DNA of 64,000 nucleotides, from positions 1 to 64,000 of the forward strand of contig NZ_CANLDD010000017.1 of assembly GCF_947489355.1 (NCBI RefSeq). The letters run 5' to 3'. Made by a program: the position numbers and the translations under genes. The DNA comes from an uncultured Microbulbifer sp. GTDB lineage: Bacteria; Pseudomonadota; Gammaproteobacteria; Pseudomonadales; Cellvibrionaceae. Below are positions 47,891-57,976 of this stretch, piece after piece. The notes below the pieces were generated by a model that saw only the letters and a program-made list of their open reading frames with translations, made no database searches and was not told the origin of the DNA. The first letter of the stretch is position 1. Each line of letters opens with the position of its first letter.

Positions 47891-48550
47891 GTGGCAGGAG
47901 TACTAGACAAAATTAAAGTTTTTGATTTGTCGCGGGCCATTGCCGGTCCGATGGCCGCTATGGTTCTATCTGACGGTGGTGCGGGGCTTATCAAGATAAA
48001 AAGGCCTGAAGGCAATTCCAATCGAGAGTCGCAGCTCGGGTATCGTGAGGTAAGCGGTGGGCCTGCTATATAGGCCGTGGTGGTGCGCTTTTTACAGGTA
48101 CCTATTGGCTCAGTCTTGGCGCAGAATAATTAATTGGACAGCAAACCCGAGGTTTGTGTTTGGCACTTCCCCAGGTAGGGCCTTGTACCCGGCGCTGGAT
48201 AGGTCATCTGAGGTCCGGATCGGATCATGCCTGCAATGGACGGCATGCTGGTGCTTGGCCACTCTTATCCGCAGTTGGCAGAGGTGTTTAAAAAATTTGC
48301 AGCCGACGAGAGGATCGCAGCAACTGAGATAGCCGGGCAATGTATCCAAAAAACATTCGCCAGAAGAAGTTTTAAGTGATGAGCTGTTTTTACAGGATGC
48401 TTGTGTCGCCAAAATTGGCGATCCTAAATACGGTGTTACGCCTCAGCCAGGTAACTTTAGCCGTCAAGGTGCCTCGATAGGGCTGAAGCTGCCAACAGTG
48501 GCAATAGATAGAGGTGATGTACGGAGCCACAGCGTGCGCGTTTTTTGAGC
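47891..48550 (+). pseudogene. Decayed class III CoA-transferase (CaiB/BaiF type)
   Basis: The start, from GTG 47891, reads VAGVLDKIKVFDLSRAIAGP then MAAMVLSDGGAGLIKIKRPE, a clear CaiB/BaiF opening, and stops after 60 codons. Downstream plus-strand frames keep scraps of the C-terminus (SPEEVLSDELFLQDACVAKI, GDPKYGVTPQPGNFSRQG near 48360-48470). Internal deletions and frameshifts remove the rest, including the catalytic Asp region. It was probably a CoA-handling gene of this cluster. Confidence 0.6.
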
Positions 48551-48785
48551 TGTACCGTATTCTGGAAATAGGCGCCATTGCTCAAAAAACACTCGAAATT
48601 GCCGCGGTTCATGTTTTGTAAAGCGCTATAAAGATCGTCCTGTATTTCAGACTGTTGACGAATAGAGCGTAAAGGTGAGGTCAGCACAATTGTGAACACG
48701 AGATTATCATGCGGTTGCCCTGAGGTAATGTGTTACCTGAAGTGATAGAATTTGTTTGGATAGTAATCATTCATCGGGTAAGCAT

Positions 48786-49274
48786 ATGGTTAAAGAAAAC
48801 AAAAATGAGGCTGATAAGGATATCGTTTTAGATGAGGTTGATCACCGGATTATCGAAATGCTGCAAATTGATGGGCGGATGTCGATACGGGATATTGCTG
48901 ACAAAATTGGCTATACATCCTCAATCGTGCGTAAGCGCATACAGCGTATGACAGATGCTGATGTGATGCGCGTGGTTGCGGTTACCGATTTTAAAGCCGC
49001 TGGTTACGAGTTAATGTTAGCGATTGGTATAGAGGTGGAGAATCGTAGTGCCGAAGACGTGGGGATGGAACTGGCGGAATTGGACGAAGTGTTCAGCGTT
49101 AACATGACGACCGGACTACACGATCTGGATATCATGGTTGCCGCTCGTGATTTCGAAGAATTATCATATTTTTTACACGATAAATTCCAGAATATTGAAG
49201 GAATTGCCAAATTGACGCCAGCGATTACTGTTGATGTCTTTCGTTATGAATCTGGGTGGGTAGGCGAGTTATGA
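48786..49274 (+). CDS. Lrp/AsnC-family regulator, first of an overlapping pair
   Basis: About 162 residues from ATG 48786 (a TTG at 48756 would add ten). Helix-turn-helix: MSIRDIADKIGYTSSIVRKR (about residues 30-49). The C-terminal RAM-like domain (VFSVNMTTGLHDLDIMVAAR) would bind an effector. Its stop overlaps the start of a second Lrp-type gene (ATGA). Located directly upstream of the HsaA-like gene within the steroid cluster, it is a candidate regulator of the pathway. Confidence 0.85.
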   Translation: MVKENKNEADKDIVLDEVDHRIIEMLQIDGRMSIRDIADKIGYTSSIVRKRIQRMTDADVMRVVAVTDFKAAGYELMLAIGIEVENRSAEDVGMELAELDEVFSVNMTTGLHDLDIMVAARDFEELSYFLHDKFQNIEGIAKLTPAITVDVFRYESGWVGEL

Positions 49275-49744
49275 GTAACGGAAAACTTGACGAAACAGAT
49301 CGAAAAATCCTCGAATATCTCTCTGTTGATGCCCGTGTCAGTAATCGGGAAATTGCAGAATCGATGAATTTAACTGAGGGTACCGTGCGTGGCCGGATTA
49401 AGCGTATGCAATCAGAAAATATGATTCGCATCATGGCTATTGCCGATGTGCGGGTGCAAACCGGCTATGAGAATCCGATGATGGTCTATCTCGGCATTCA
49501 TGCCGATCTTAAGGGGGTCAAAGAAACTGCTAAAGAAATTAGCATGTTACCATTTATTCGCTTCACGGCGACTATGTTGGGTCGTTACGATATCTTGGCG
49601 ATTTCCTTTATTGGCTCTAATGAAGAGTTAATCCAGCACATCAATGCGGACATTATGACAATTAAAGGGGTACGCCATGTGGAAACGAAACTGGCAATAA
49701 AAAGCTTAAAATACAATTACCGCTGGGGGCGAGTAATCAAATAA
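49271..49744 (+). CDS. Lrp/AsnC-family regulator, second of an overlapping pair
   Basis: 157 residues from ATG 49271, overlapping the preceding stop by 4 bases. Helix-turn-helix: VSNREIAESMNLTEGTVRGR; effector domain: FIRFTATMLGRYDILAISFI. The two proteins are clearly paralogous but diverged, so they may form heteromers. Lrp regulators normally answer amino acids; in this context an acyl-CoA or steroid metabolite is conceivable but unproven. Confidence 0.87.
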   Translation: MSNGKLDETDRKILEYLSVDARVSNREIAESMNLTEGTVRGRIKRMQSENMIRIMAIADVRVQTGYENPMMVYLGIHADLKGVKETAKEISMLPFIRFTATMLGRYDILAISFIGSNEELIQHINADIMTIKGVRHVETKLAIKSLKYNYRWGRVIK

Positions 49745-49871
49745 GTAATATTCTGCCAATAATTTTACTAATCTATATACATAAAACTTTTTGAATGGTA
49801 AATTTCGCATTATTATTATGCATTATCTGCTTTTTCAGCTGTTAGAAAAGCGGCTAACCAGGAGAAAGTCT

Positions 49872-51029
49872 ATGTCGCTGGCAGTAACAACCGAACGCCA
49901 AACGTCAGGAATTGATGTTGCATCCTATCTTGAGAGTATCAAGCAGCGTAGTGCTGAAAATCGGAATCAAAGACGGCTGTCTGATGCAACTATTCAGGAG
50001 TTCAAAGCATCGGGGCTGATAAGGTCGATGTTGCCCAAGCGCTGGGGTGGATTGGAAGTGACGCCGCAAGAGTTCTTCGCGGCGCAGATAAAAATTGCAG
50101 AATACGATATGAGTTCGGCTTGGGTTGGCGGTATTATCGCTGTCCACGCATTTCAACTCGCCCTAATGGACGAGCGGGCACAGGCCGATATTTATGGCGA
50201 AAATCCAGACGCTTGTGTATCGAGTTCTTATAATCCGGTGGGAGGTAAAGCCCAGGTTGTGGATGGCGGTATCATGCTCAGTGGCCGCTGGGGCTGGAGT
50301 TCGGGTAGTGATCATTGTCAATGGGCTTTGCTTGGCGCAATTGTGCCAAATGAAGGCTATCGAACCTTCCTGGTGCCACGCTCTGGCTATGAAATTGAAG
50401 ACACCTGGCACGCGATGGGTTTGCAGGGGACAGGCTCCAATGACATCGTCATCGAAAAGCCAGTATTTGTAGCGCACTACCGTACACATAAACAAATAGA
50501 TGGTTTTAACTGCAAGAATAAACAGAAAAACCCAATGTATAATTTGCCCTGGGCTCAAATCTTTGTCCGTGTCGTGTCGGCACCGGCCATTGGTGCTGCT
50601 CGGCATGCACTGAAAATTTTCAAACAAAACGCCAGCACCAGTAGCACAGATCCAACAAAGCTTGTTGGAGATCCGGATGTGCTGCGCCGTGTGGTGGAAG
50701 CTGAGCATCTGATTGATAGTAATGAAACAATTATGATGCGTAATTTCGATGCAATGATGAAGAGTGTTAATCATGGCCAAGAGATACTATTGCTCGATCG
50801 TGTTCGATACCGATACCAGGCTTCTGTTGTAATTGATGAGATGATCAGGGCTGTTGACTGTCTATTTGATATTGCAGGTGGGCGGAGCGTTTTCAAAGGC
50901 GCAGAAATTCAAAATATTTGGCATGATATACACGTTGCTCGGGCACACGTTGCAAATAATCCGGTGCCGTTTGCACGAAACTTTGGCAATATGATGATGG
51001 GGGGTGAAAATCCGGACTTATTTGTCTAG
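49872..51029 (+). CDS. hsaA: HsaA-like flavin-dependent monooxygenase (3-HSA hydroxylase)
   Basis: 385 residues from ATG 49872, with AGGAGA seven bases upstream. It has the acyl-CoA dehydrogenase-like fold of group D flavin monooxygenases (ALLGAIVPNEGYRTFLVPRS, WHAMGLQGTGSNDIVIEKPV, RSVFKGAEIQNIWHDIHVAR). HsaA adds a hydroxyl at C4 of the aromatised A ring (3-HSA to 3,4-DHSA) using reduced flavin from HsaB. The HsaB-like gene is 7 kb away, so the two components are encoded separately here. Confidence 0.85.
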   Translation: MSLAVTTERQTSGIDVASYLESIKQRSAENRNQRRLSDATIQEFKASGLIRSMLPKRWGGLEVTPQEFFAAQIKIAEYDMSSAWVGGIIAVHAFQLALMDERAQADIYGENPDACVSSSYNPVGGKAQVVDGGIMLSGRWGWSSGSDHCQWALLGAIVPNEGYRTFLVPRSGYEIEDTWHAMGLQGTGSNDIVIEKPVFVAHYRTHKQIDGFNCKNKQKNPMYNLPWAQIFVRVVSAPAIGAARHALKIFKQNASTSSTDPTKLVGDPDVLRRVVEAEHLIDSNETIMMRNFDAMMKSVNHGQEILLLDRVRYRYQASVVIDEMIRAVDCLFDIAGGRSVFKGAEIQNIWHDIHVARAHVANNPVPFARNFGNMMMGGENPDLFV

Positions 51030-51194
51030 ATGGCACCTGCTTTTAAGCTTTTCACTATTTGAGTGTTTAGGGATGGATTTCTAAAAATATAAAAACTGTG
51101 AAATTTGTAATGTTAAAAACAAAAAAATAAATACAACAGAGGGTTGTCGGACTAGTGGTTATTTAATAACCAAGGTGCTAGTGGGGATAATATA

Positions 51195-51827
51195 ATGCGA
51201 ACATTAAAAAAAGAAGATGCGCGAACACTATCATCTGCCGCGAAAGAAGAAAAGCGCAAACAGGCGATTCGTTTACGCGAGGAAGGTTATTCCTACAAAG
51301 ATATTGCCGATATGGTTGGTGTCCACTTTGAAACTGTAGGAAAATGGTATCGAGCATACAGTGCTCAAGGGTTAGAAGGAATTTCGGCAAAACAACTGGG
51401 GCGAAAACCTGGAACGGGTCGCCTGCTTACTGAAGAGCAGGAAATCCAAATAGAAACATTGATTGTTAATAAAACGCCCCAGCAGATGAAACTTGCGTAT
51501 CCTCTATGGACTAGAAGAGCAGTTCAACAGCTCATCAAGCAAGAATTCAATATTCGAATAGCCATTAGGACGGTTGGGGATCTGTTGGCTCGGCGGGAGT
51601 GTACTCCGCAAAAACCACTCAGGCAGGCTGATGAATCAAATCAATACCGAGTAGAAAATGGATTAGTAGAGAAGTATGCACTAATTCAGAGCAAAGCACA
51701 GAAAGAAAATGCAGGAATATATTGGGTGAATGGAGTCGGTGCACCCTCAGATTGTCAGACAAAACGGGGATTAGCACTTCAGGCTCTGAAACCGGTAATT
51801 CGTTTAAATACCAAGCACACGTCATAA
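51195..51827 (+). pseudogene. IS630-family transposase, N-terminal part with degenerate tail
   Basis: 210 residues. The paired helix-turn-helix start (KQAIRLREEGYSYKDIADMV then VHFETVGKWYRAYSAQG) and the WTRRAVQQLIKQEFNIRIAI stretch are IS630-like. Where the catalytic YWGDETG is expected the sequence reads YWVNGVG, and after VIRLNTKHTS the frame stops, so the DDE core is gone. It separates the HsaA-like gene from the HsaD operon. A GGTTAT-TTA-ATAACC hairpin lies just upstream. Confidence 0.75.
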
Positions 51828-52241
51828 AATATGGTATCGACAATTATCAATCAGAGGAAAGTGTACTTTCAAAGTTATAAAGATATGCGAAAATACAGTA
51901 ACTGATTGAATATAAAAAAATAATTATGAGCTCGATGAGTCAAGCCATTTTGTTCATGGGTATTTAACGCAGGCAATATGTAAGCTTGATGAATAATTGG
52001 CTTTCGGGATATAAGGGTTAAACAGGAAAAAAATATTTTCCTGCATATTCATCAGAACTATACCCTAATGTAATTTCCTTTCGAACTTTAAGCTTTGGAA
52101 GGGATAGCAGGGTGACATCACGTGGCACCTGACAGATAAGAAATATTTTGTACATGTAGGTGTTATAAAGAATATCCAGCTGAGATACCAGTTATTTACA
52201 GTTTTAAATAAAAGGCAGCCCAGCAAAATACTCAATGCTAT
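51828..52241. other. Intergenic interval upstream of the HsaD operon
   Basis: 414 bp, AT-rich, probably a mix of decayed IS630 sequence and the promoter of the following operon. No supported gene and no clear operator dyad. Confidence 0.4.
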
Positions 52242-53072
52242 ATGTCCGCTATGAATGCTTCTGCGCCACCACGAGGATGTATCGCCAAAGCCGGTGACTA
52301 TGATATCCACTACTTAAGTTATGGTGAAGGGCCTGCCGTCGTTTTTTTGCATGGCAGTGGCCTTGGTGCCAGTGCCTACAGTAACTTCAAACAGAATGTT
52401 GCGGTTGTGGTTAGTTCAGGGCATCGTGCCGTATTGATCGATATGATCGGTTTCGGCTATTCAAGTAAGCCTACCGGTCTTGACTACACAACGGAGCTGT
52501 TTGTGACCACAGTCAAGGCAGCACTCGATAACATTGGTATTGAGCGGTGTTCTCTGGTTGGTAATTCATTGGGTGGAGGAATTGGGATCCGTTTGGCATT
52601 GGACCATCCTGAACTGGTTGAACGGCTCATTATGATGGCACCCGGTGCTATTGAGGAACGGGAAACCTACTTTGCTATGCCCGGTATCGCCAAGATGGTG
52701 AGCGTATTTGTTGATGGTGTGGTAGATCGGGATGGGCTGCGGACTGTGCTGGAAAGCCTGGTTTTCGATCCAAAGCACATAACGAATGAATTGCTCGAAG
52801 AGCGATTTTGTATTCTAGAAACGCAACCTAAAGAGGTGTTATCGAGAATGGCGATTCCATCGATGGGCGAACGGTTGAGTGAATTGCAGTGTCCTGTGTA
52901 TGGTTTTTGGGGGCAACAGGATCAGATGACGCCAGCCAGTGGCGCCAACAAATTTCTGAATCAAGTGCCCAAATGCGAATTCCTGATATTCTCAAATTGT
53001 GGGCACTGGGTTATGGTTGAGTACGCTGAACGTTTTAACCTTGCACTGAGAAACATACTTACAGGAGCCTGA
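52242..53072 (+). CDS. hsaD: HsaD-like meta-cleavage product hydrolase
   Basis: 276 residues of the alpha/beta-hydrolase MCP family. Oxyanion-hole HGSGLGASAYSNFK (about 37), nucleophile Ser in LVGNSLGGGIGIRLAL (about 111), Asp in GQQDQMTP and His in NCGHWVMVEYAERF (about 255). HsaD cleaves the C-C bond of 4,9-DSHA formed by HsaC, yielding HIP (DOHNAA) and a hydroxyhexadienoate. It heads a compact operon with HsaE, HsaG and HsaF. Confidence 0.87.
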   Translation: MSAMNASAPPRGCIAKAGDYDIHYLSYGEGPAVVFLHGSGLGASAYSNFKQNVAVVVSSGHRAVLIDMIGFGYSSKPTGLDYTTELFVTTVKAALDNIGIERCSLVGNSLGGGIGIRLALDHPELVERLIMMAPGAIEERETYFAMPGIAKMVSVFVDGVVDRDGLRTVLESLVFDPKHITNELLEERFCILETQPKEVLSRMAIPSMGERLSELQCPVYGFWGQQDQMTPASGANKFLNQVPKCEFLIFSNCGHWVMVEYAERFNLALRNILTGA

Positions 53073-53075
53073 TTA

Positions 53076-53867
53076 ATGCCATTAAGCCAATCGGATATTG
53101 AACGACTTGGCAGTGAGTTGTATCACGGCATGGTTAATCAAATTACCGTTCGGCCATTAACAGAAAGAATTCCTGATATCACAATCGGTGATGCCTATAA
53201 TATTTCTCGACACTATTTGGATTTGCGCTTGGCGGGTAATCGAGAAGTTGTGGTAGGCAAGAAAATCGGGGTTACCAGTACCGCCGTGCAATCAATGCTG
53301 GGTGTGTATGTCCCCGACTTTGGTTTTTTGACGGATGCGATGCAGTTTTCGGATGGCGATGTGCCTATTGGACATCTAATTCAGCCAAAAGCTGAGGCAG
53401 AGATCGCGTTTAAATTAAAAAAAGCGCTGCGGGGCCCGGGTATCACCATGGGTGATGTGTTGGCTGCCACGGATTCGGTGATGGCTTGTTTCGAAATTGT
53501 GGATTCCAGAATCGAAAATTGGAAAATAAAAATACAAGACACTATTGCCGATAACGCATCCTGCGGCGTATTCGTGGTGAGTAATAAGCGCGTCGATGCG
53601 ACTGGCCTTGATTTGTCTGGTTGTAAAGTCAGGGTGTACAAGAACAGTGAATTCCTAAGCGAAGGGGAGGGTTCAGCGGTACAGGGTTCGCCACTGGCAT
53701 CGGTTGCCTGGTTGGCCAATACATTGGGTGAACTTGGGGTTGCACTTGAAGCCGGTGAGCTGGTGCTTTCGGGTTCGCTAGTGCCATTGGAACCCATTGT
53801 TCCGGGTGATGTGATGAGCCTGACTATTCAGGAGATCGGGTCGTTAAATCTGAACTTTATCAAATAG
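53076..53867 (+). CDS. hsaE: HsaE/MhpD-like 2-hydroxypenta/hexa-2,4-dienoate hydratase
   Basis: 263 residues, the normal length. Family stretches: [40 protein letters not shown] and the acidic metal-site region [17 protein letters not shown]. It hydrates the dienoate released by HsaD to 4-hydroxy-2-oxohexanoate/valerate. It starts 3 bp after hsaD and its TAG overlaps a possible GTG start of the next gene, consistent with a translationally linked set. Confidence 0.9.
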   Translation: MPLSQSDIERLGSELYHGMVNQITVRPLTERIPDITIGDAYNISRHYLDLRLAGNREVVVGKKIGVTSTAVQSMLGVYVPDFGFLTDAMQFSDGDVPIGHLIQPKAEAEIAFKLKKALRGPGITMGDVLAATDSVMACFEIVDSRIENWKIKIQDTIADNASCGVFVVSNKRVDATGLDLSGCKVRVYKNSEFLSEGEGSAVQGSPLASVAWLANTLGELGVALEAGELVLSGSLVPLEPIVPGDVMSLTIQEIGSLNLNFIK

Positions 53868-53893
53868 TGAGTGAGAACGATTCGGAAAAGACT

Positions 53894-54832
53894 ATGGCAA
53901 AAATACAATGCATGATTATCGGCTCAGGCAATATTGGCACTGATTTGATGATTAAAATTCGAGATACTTCGGAAAAGTTAGCCGTCGCTGCAGTCATTGG
54001 AGTTGACGCTGAGTCAGAGGGTCTGGCAATGGCGGCCAAGTCTGGCTTTGCGACAAGTTGTAAAGGTATCGAGGGCGCGCAAGAATTTACAGAGTGGGAT
54101 GATATTCGTATTGTTTTTGATGCGACATCAGCGCGCGCTCACAGGCATCATGATGTGATTTGTCGTGCAGCTGGTAAGCAGATGATTGATCTGACACCTG
54201 CGGCCATCGGCCCGTATTGTGTACCTGTGATCAATATGAACGAACACCTGGATAAGCCAAATGTCAATATGGTGACCTGTGGTGGTCAGGCGACAATACC
54301 GATCGTTTATGCGGTCACCCGCGTTGCCGATTCTGTGCCTTATGCGGAGATAGTTGCTTCGGTATCCTCGCAATCAGCGGGTCCAGGCACGCGAGCCAAT
54401 ATTGATGAGTTTACACAAACTACGGCGCGGGGCTTGGAAAAAGTCGGCGGTGCTAAATATGGTAAAGCCATTATTGTACTTAACCCGGCTGAGCCACCGA
54501 TGATTATGCGTGACACGGTATATACATTGTCATTCAATGCGAAAGAGAAGCAGATTGAAGAATCCATTCATGCCATGCTGGCCGACATTCAAAAATATGT
54601 ACCTGGCTATCGATTAAAGCAGGATGTGCAGTTTGAGACAGTGGGTATAGATAAACCGTTGGCGATACCCGGGTACGGTAAGGCTATTGGCTTGAAAACA
54701 ACAGTTTTCCTTGAAATTGAGGGCGCGGGACACTTTTTGCCAAAGTACTCAGGTAATCTGGATATTATGACTTCAGCAGCTTTGGCGACAGGTGAACGCA
54801 TCGCTGAATTTAAATACGGGGTAGTAGCATGA
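53894..54832 (+). CDS. hsaG: HsaG/MhpF-like acylating aldehyde dehydrogenase
   Basis: 312 residues from ATG 53894 ([20 protein letters not shown]), which matches the usual MhpF start and has GGAAAAG upstream; a GTG at 53867 would add nine residues. NAD-binding GSGNIGTD, the catalytic Cys in [16 protein letters not shown] (about 128), and [19 protein letters not shown] are present. It oxidises acetaldehyde or propionaldehyde to the acyl-CoA, working in a complex with the aldolase HsaF. Its stop overlaps the hsaF start (ATGA). Confidence 0.92.
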   Translation: MAKIQCMIIGSGNIGTDLMIKIRDTSEKLAVAAVIGVDAESEGLAMAAKSGFATSCKGIEGAQEFTEWDDIRIVFDATSARAHRHHDVICRAAGKQMIDLTPAAIGPYCVPVINMNEHLDKPNVNMVTCGGQATIPIVYAVTRVADSVPYAEIVASVSSQSAGPGTRANIDEFTQTTARGLEKVGGAKYGKAIIVLNPAEPPMIMRDTVYTLSFNAKEKQIEESIHAMLADIQKYVPGYRLKQDVQFETVGIDKPLAIPGYGKAIGLKTTVFLEIEGAGHFLPKYSGNLDIMTSAALATGERIAEFKYGVVA

Positions 54833-55920
54833 CTGGTAAATTAAGTAATCCCTTTGAGGAAAAGGTTTTTATTCAAGATGTCACTCTGCGTGATGGTATG
54901 CATGCGATTCGCCATCAATACGGTATTGAGCAGATTGCGGCGATTGCTAAAGCGCTGGATCAGGCCGGTGTTGATGCTATTGAAATTGCCCACGGAGACG
55001 GATTGAATGGTTCCAGCTTTAACTATGGCTTTGGTGCGCATACGGATTGGGAATGGATTGAGGCAACCGCAGATGCAGTAAAAAATGCGATGCTGACTAC
55101 GTTGATATTGCCGGGTATTGCAACCGTGGATGCATTAAAGCGGGCCTATAAGTTAGGTGTGCGGTCAGTCCGCGTTGCAACCCATTGTACCGAAGCCGAT
55201 GTTTCCAGGCAGCATATCGAGTGTGCCAGAAATCTGGGTATGGACACGGTTGGTTTTTTGATGATGAGCCATATGAGTGAGCCAAAAGCATTGGCGCGAC
55301 AAGCAAAGTTAATGGAAACCTATGGTGCACAGTGTGTCTATGTAACCGATTCAGGCGGTGCGATCGATATGGACGGCTATGCCGAGCGTTTCAAGGCTTA
55401 TGACGATATCCTTAATCCGGAAACGGAACGGGGTGTGCATGCACACCATAATTTATCGCTGGGTGTCGCTAATTCAATCGTTGCTGTGCAAAACGGTGTT
55501 CGGCGGGTTGATGCCTCGCTGGCAGGAATGGGTGCCGGTGCGGGTAATGCGCCACTGGAGGTCTTTATCGCGGCCATTGATCGTATGGGATGGAAACATG
55601 GCTGTGATGTTTACCAGTTGATGGACGCTGCTGAAGAATTAGTGCGGCCCTTGCAGGATCGACCGGTACGGGTGGATCGCGAAACTCTGTCACTGGGTTA
55701 TGCGGGCGTGTATTCGTCATTTTTACGCCACGCAGAAAAAGCGTCAGCAGATTATGGCATTGATGTGCGTACTATTTTAGTTGAACTAGGTCGTCGGGGC
55801 ATGGTAGGCGGCCAGGAAGATATGATTGTTGATGTTGCACTCGATTTAATCAAACAGCAGAAAAATACACAAACTAATAGCAAAAAGAAGGTGATCGAAA
55901 ACGCTTTTTCAGCGCTTTAA
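54829..55920 (+). CDS. hsaF: HsaF/MhpE-like 4-hydroxy-2-oxovalerate aldolase
   Basis: 363 residues. A TIM-barrel aldolase with the [15 protein letters not shown] start (Arg and Asp of the active site), [18 protein letters not shown], and the metal-binding [17 protein letters not shown] communication and dimer region follows ([20 protein letters not shown]). It splits 4-hydroxy-2-oxo acids into pyruvate and an aldehyde channelled to HsaG. The start overlaps the hsaG stop by 4 bases. Confidence 0.93.
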   Translation: MTGKLSNPFEEKVFIQDVTLRDGMHAIRHQYGIEQIAAIAKALDQAGVDAIEIAHGDGLNGSSFNYGFGAHTDWEWIEATADAVKNAMLTTLILPGIATVDALKRAYKLGVRSVRVATHCTEADVSRQHIECARNLGMDTVGFLMMSHMSEPKALARQAKLMETYGAQCVYVTDSGGAIDMDGYAERFKAYDDILNPETERGVHAHHNLSLGVANSIVAVQNGVRRVDASLAGMGAGAGNAPLEVFIAAIDRMGWKHGCDVYQLMDAAEELVRPLQDRPVRVDRETLSLGYAGVYSSFLRHAEKASADYGIDVRTILVELGRRGMVGGQEDMIVDVALDLIKQQKNTQTNSKKKVIENAFSAL

Positions 55921-56116
55921 ATTACGCTGCGGACATTTTTATTAAGCCAGTTTGGATGGTTATGTTTATTCTTTGTCAAAATTAAAAACGAGTTTTTGCC
56001 TGTCTCGGCGTCATTATGGCAAGATCACATTAGTAATCGCGCAAAAGGTAAATTTACACACGCAATGAGCAAATTGCGAGAAATGATAAACCGTCAGATT
56101 ATTTTGGGAGAATATT

Positions 56117-57037
56117 TTGTCAAGCTCTGTTTCTGCTGGAAAAATATCCGGCCTCGGTTACATTATTCTGCTAGCACAGGATATCAAGGGTTGGCGTATA
56201 TTTGGCTCAGATGTGCTGGGGCTAATGTTAAATTCGGAAGTCAGCAATGCTGAGAAATTATTCTTTCGAATGGATAACCACCCTTCGCGTTTAATCGTGA
56301 AGCAACATGACGCGGACAAATTGGCGGCTGTTGGTTGGGAGTGCTCTGGCAAAGCTTCGTATGAGACCGTGATTGGTGCAATTGAAGCGTCGGGGGCCCA
56401 GATTGAACGCGGTAGCGTACAAGCGGCAGCCGAACGAAGTGTGGCAGAATATGCGCATAGTGTTGATCCTGATGGTAACTCATTTGAAGTGTTTCATACC
56501 CGAACCGACCTGCGTGAGGACTTTCAATCCCCGCTGGATATTAACGGGTTTGTAACCGGAGATCTGGGTATGGGTCATGCAGTTATTCCCGCGCCGAAAA
56601 CTGATCAAACAGAGGCATTTTATCAAAACGTATTAGGGTTTGGTGCAAGCGATAATCTTACCTTGCCTTCTCCGGCAGAGGGAATGCCGGATATGAATGT
56701 TCGGTTTTTTCATGCCAATAATCCCAGGCATCACAGTCTGGCACTTTTTAACTGGCCTAACCCACTTGGTTTGGTGCATTTACTTCTGGAAGTGTCGAGC
56801 GTGGATGAGGTTGGAGCCTGCCTGGATCGGGTACAAGCTGGGGGCTACCCCTTGATGGCAACGCTGGGGCGTCATTGTAATGACAATATGTTGTCTTTCT
56901 ATGTGATAGCCCCAGGTGGTTTTGCAATTGAATATGGTTGCGACGGTCTGCAGATTGATAATGATACTTATCAAACCACCTTCAGCACCCGGGCGGATAT
57001 ATGGGGACATGATTACATGCCACCCGTTCCAGCCTGA
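56117..57037 (+). CDS. hsaC: HsaC-like extradiol ring-cleavage dioxygenase
   Basis: 306 residues from TTG 56117, preceded by TTGGGAG six bases upstream (no ATG fits as well). A two-domain type I extradiol enzyme; the C-terminal metal ligands are His in MGHAVIPAP (about 155), His in LGLVHLLLEVSS (about 219) and Glu in GGFAIEYG (about 272). HsaC opens the catechol A ring of 3,4-DHSA to 4,9-DSHA, the substrate of HsaD. It comes after hsaF with a 196-bp gap and leads into the IpdAB genes. Confidence 0.87.
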   Translation: MSSSVSAGKISGLGYIILLAQDIKGWRIFGSDVLGLMLNSEVSNAEKLFFRMDNHPSRLIVKQHDADKLAAVGWECSGKASYETVIGAIEASGAQIERGSVQAAAERSVAEYAHSVDPDGNSFEVFHTRTDLREDFQSPLDINGFVTGDLGMGHAVIPAPKTDQTEAFYQNVLGFGASDNLTLPSPAEGMPDMNVRFFHANNPRHHSLALFNWPNPLGLVHLLLEVSSVDEVGACLDRVQAGGYPLMATLGRHCNDNMLSFYVIAPGGFAIEYGCDGLQIDNDTYQTTFSTRADIWGHDYMPPVPA

Positions 57038-57069
57038 TTTATGCGCGTTTGAGAAGCAGACAAAACACT

Positions 57070-57951
57070 ATGAGTAAATTGATTTCCCATACACAGGCAA
57101 TCAACAACATTGAATCGGGCATGACCATTGGCATTGGTGGCTGGGGGCCGCGTCGAAAGCCAATGGCGCTAATCCGTGAATTGCTGCGCAGGGAAGTGAA
57201 TGATTTAACAGTGATTTCGTTTGGTGGTGCCGATGTTGGTATGCTGTGTGCTGCAGGTAAGGTTAAAAAACTGGTGTTTGCTTTTGTTTCACTCGATTTT
57301 ATTCCCTTAGAGCCCTATTTCCGTCAAGCTCGGCAAAAGGCTGAATTTGAGGTAATGGAGATCGACGAAGGTTTAATGGTGCTGGGTTTGCGGGCGGCGG
57401 CCATGGGTGTTCCTTTTATTCCAACTGAGGTTGGACTGGGCACAGATGTAATCAGGTATAATAAAAACATTAAACTGATCGACTCCCCTTATGACGACGC
57501 CAAAGAATGGGTCGCGATGCCGGCATTGAATCTCGATGTCTCGCTGCTGCATGTTGACCGCGCTGATCAGCGTGGTGTTTGCCAAATTAAAGGCCCCGAT
57601 CACTACATGGATGATCTATTTGCCCGGGCAGCAAACACAACGATTGTCTCTTGCGATGAATTAGTTGATACCGGATTCTTTCATCAGAACCCAGAAGAAG
57701 CACGCTATGTGTTCTGGGAGCGAAGCGCTACCAATTACATTGTGCACAGCGCGTTTGGTGCGCATCCGAGTTCTTGCAATCCACTGTATGGTATCGATGT
57801 CAGACTTTTCAAAGAATACGCCGCCAGCGCAAGTCGAGAAGGTGGATGGGAGCAGTATTTTAACGAATATGTATTGATCGATGAAGCTGTTTATCTTGAA
57901 AAAGTTGGTGGTGCCGATGCGATTCGATCTTTACCACTGCCAATATATTAG
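57070..57951 (+). CDS. ipdA: IpdA-like CoA-transferase family subunit A (ring C hydrolase)
   Basis: 293 residues from ATG 57070 (MSKLISHTQAINNIESGMTI). Class I CoA-transferase alpha subunit fold (GIGGWGPRRKPMALIRELLR, GADVGMLCAAGKVKKLVFAF). In steroid degraders IpdAB does not transfer CoA but hydrolyses the C ring of COCHEA-CoA; the unusual active site of that pair cannot be judged in full by eye, so the call depends on the neighbours IpdB, IpdC and EchA20. Followed by ipdB after 25 bp. Confidence 0.85.
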   Translation: MSKLISHTQAINNIESGMTIGIGGWGPRRKPMALIRELLRREVNDLTVISFGGADVGMLCAAGKVKKLVFAFVSLDFIPLEPYFRQARQKAEFEVMEIDEGLMVLGLRAAAMGVPFIPTEVGLGTDVIRYNKNIKLIDSPYDDAKEWVAMPALNLDVSLLHVDRADQRGVCQIKGPDHYMDDLFARAANTTIVSCDELVDTGFFHQNPEEARYVFWERSATNYIVHSAFGAHPSSCNPLYGIDVRLFKEYAASASREGGWEQYFNEYVLIDEAVYLEKVGGADAIRSLPLPIY

Positions 57952-57976
57952 TCTTATCAGGCCTTAGGACACTGTG

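Noticed and set aside
48457-48699. 80-codon minus-strand frame downstream of the CoA-transferase remnant
   Set aside because: The text hints at a protein fragment but I could not assign any family, and it overlaps the remnant's plus-strand scraps; not supported enough to list.
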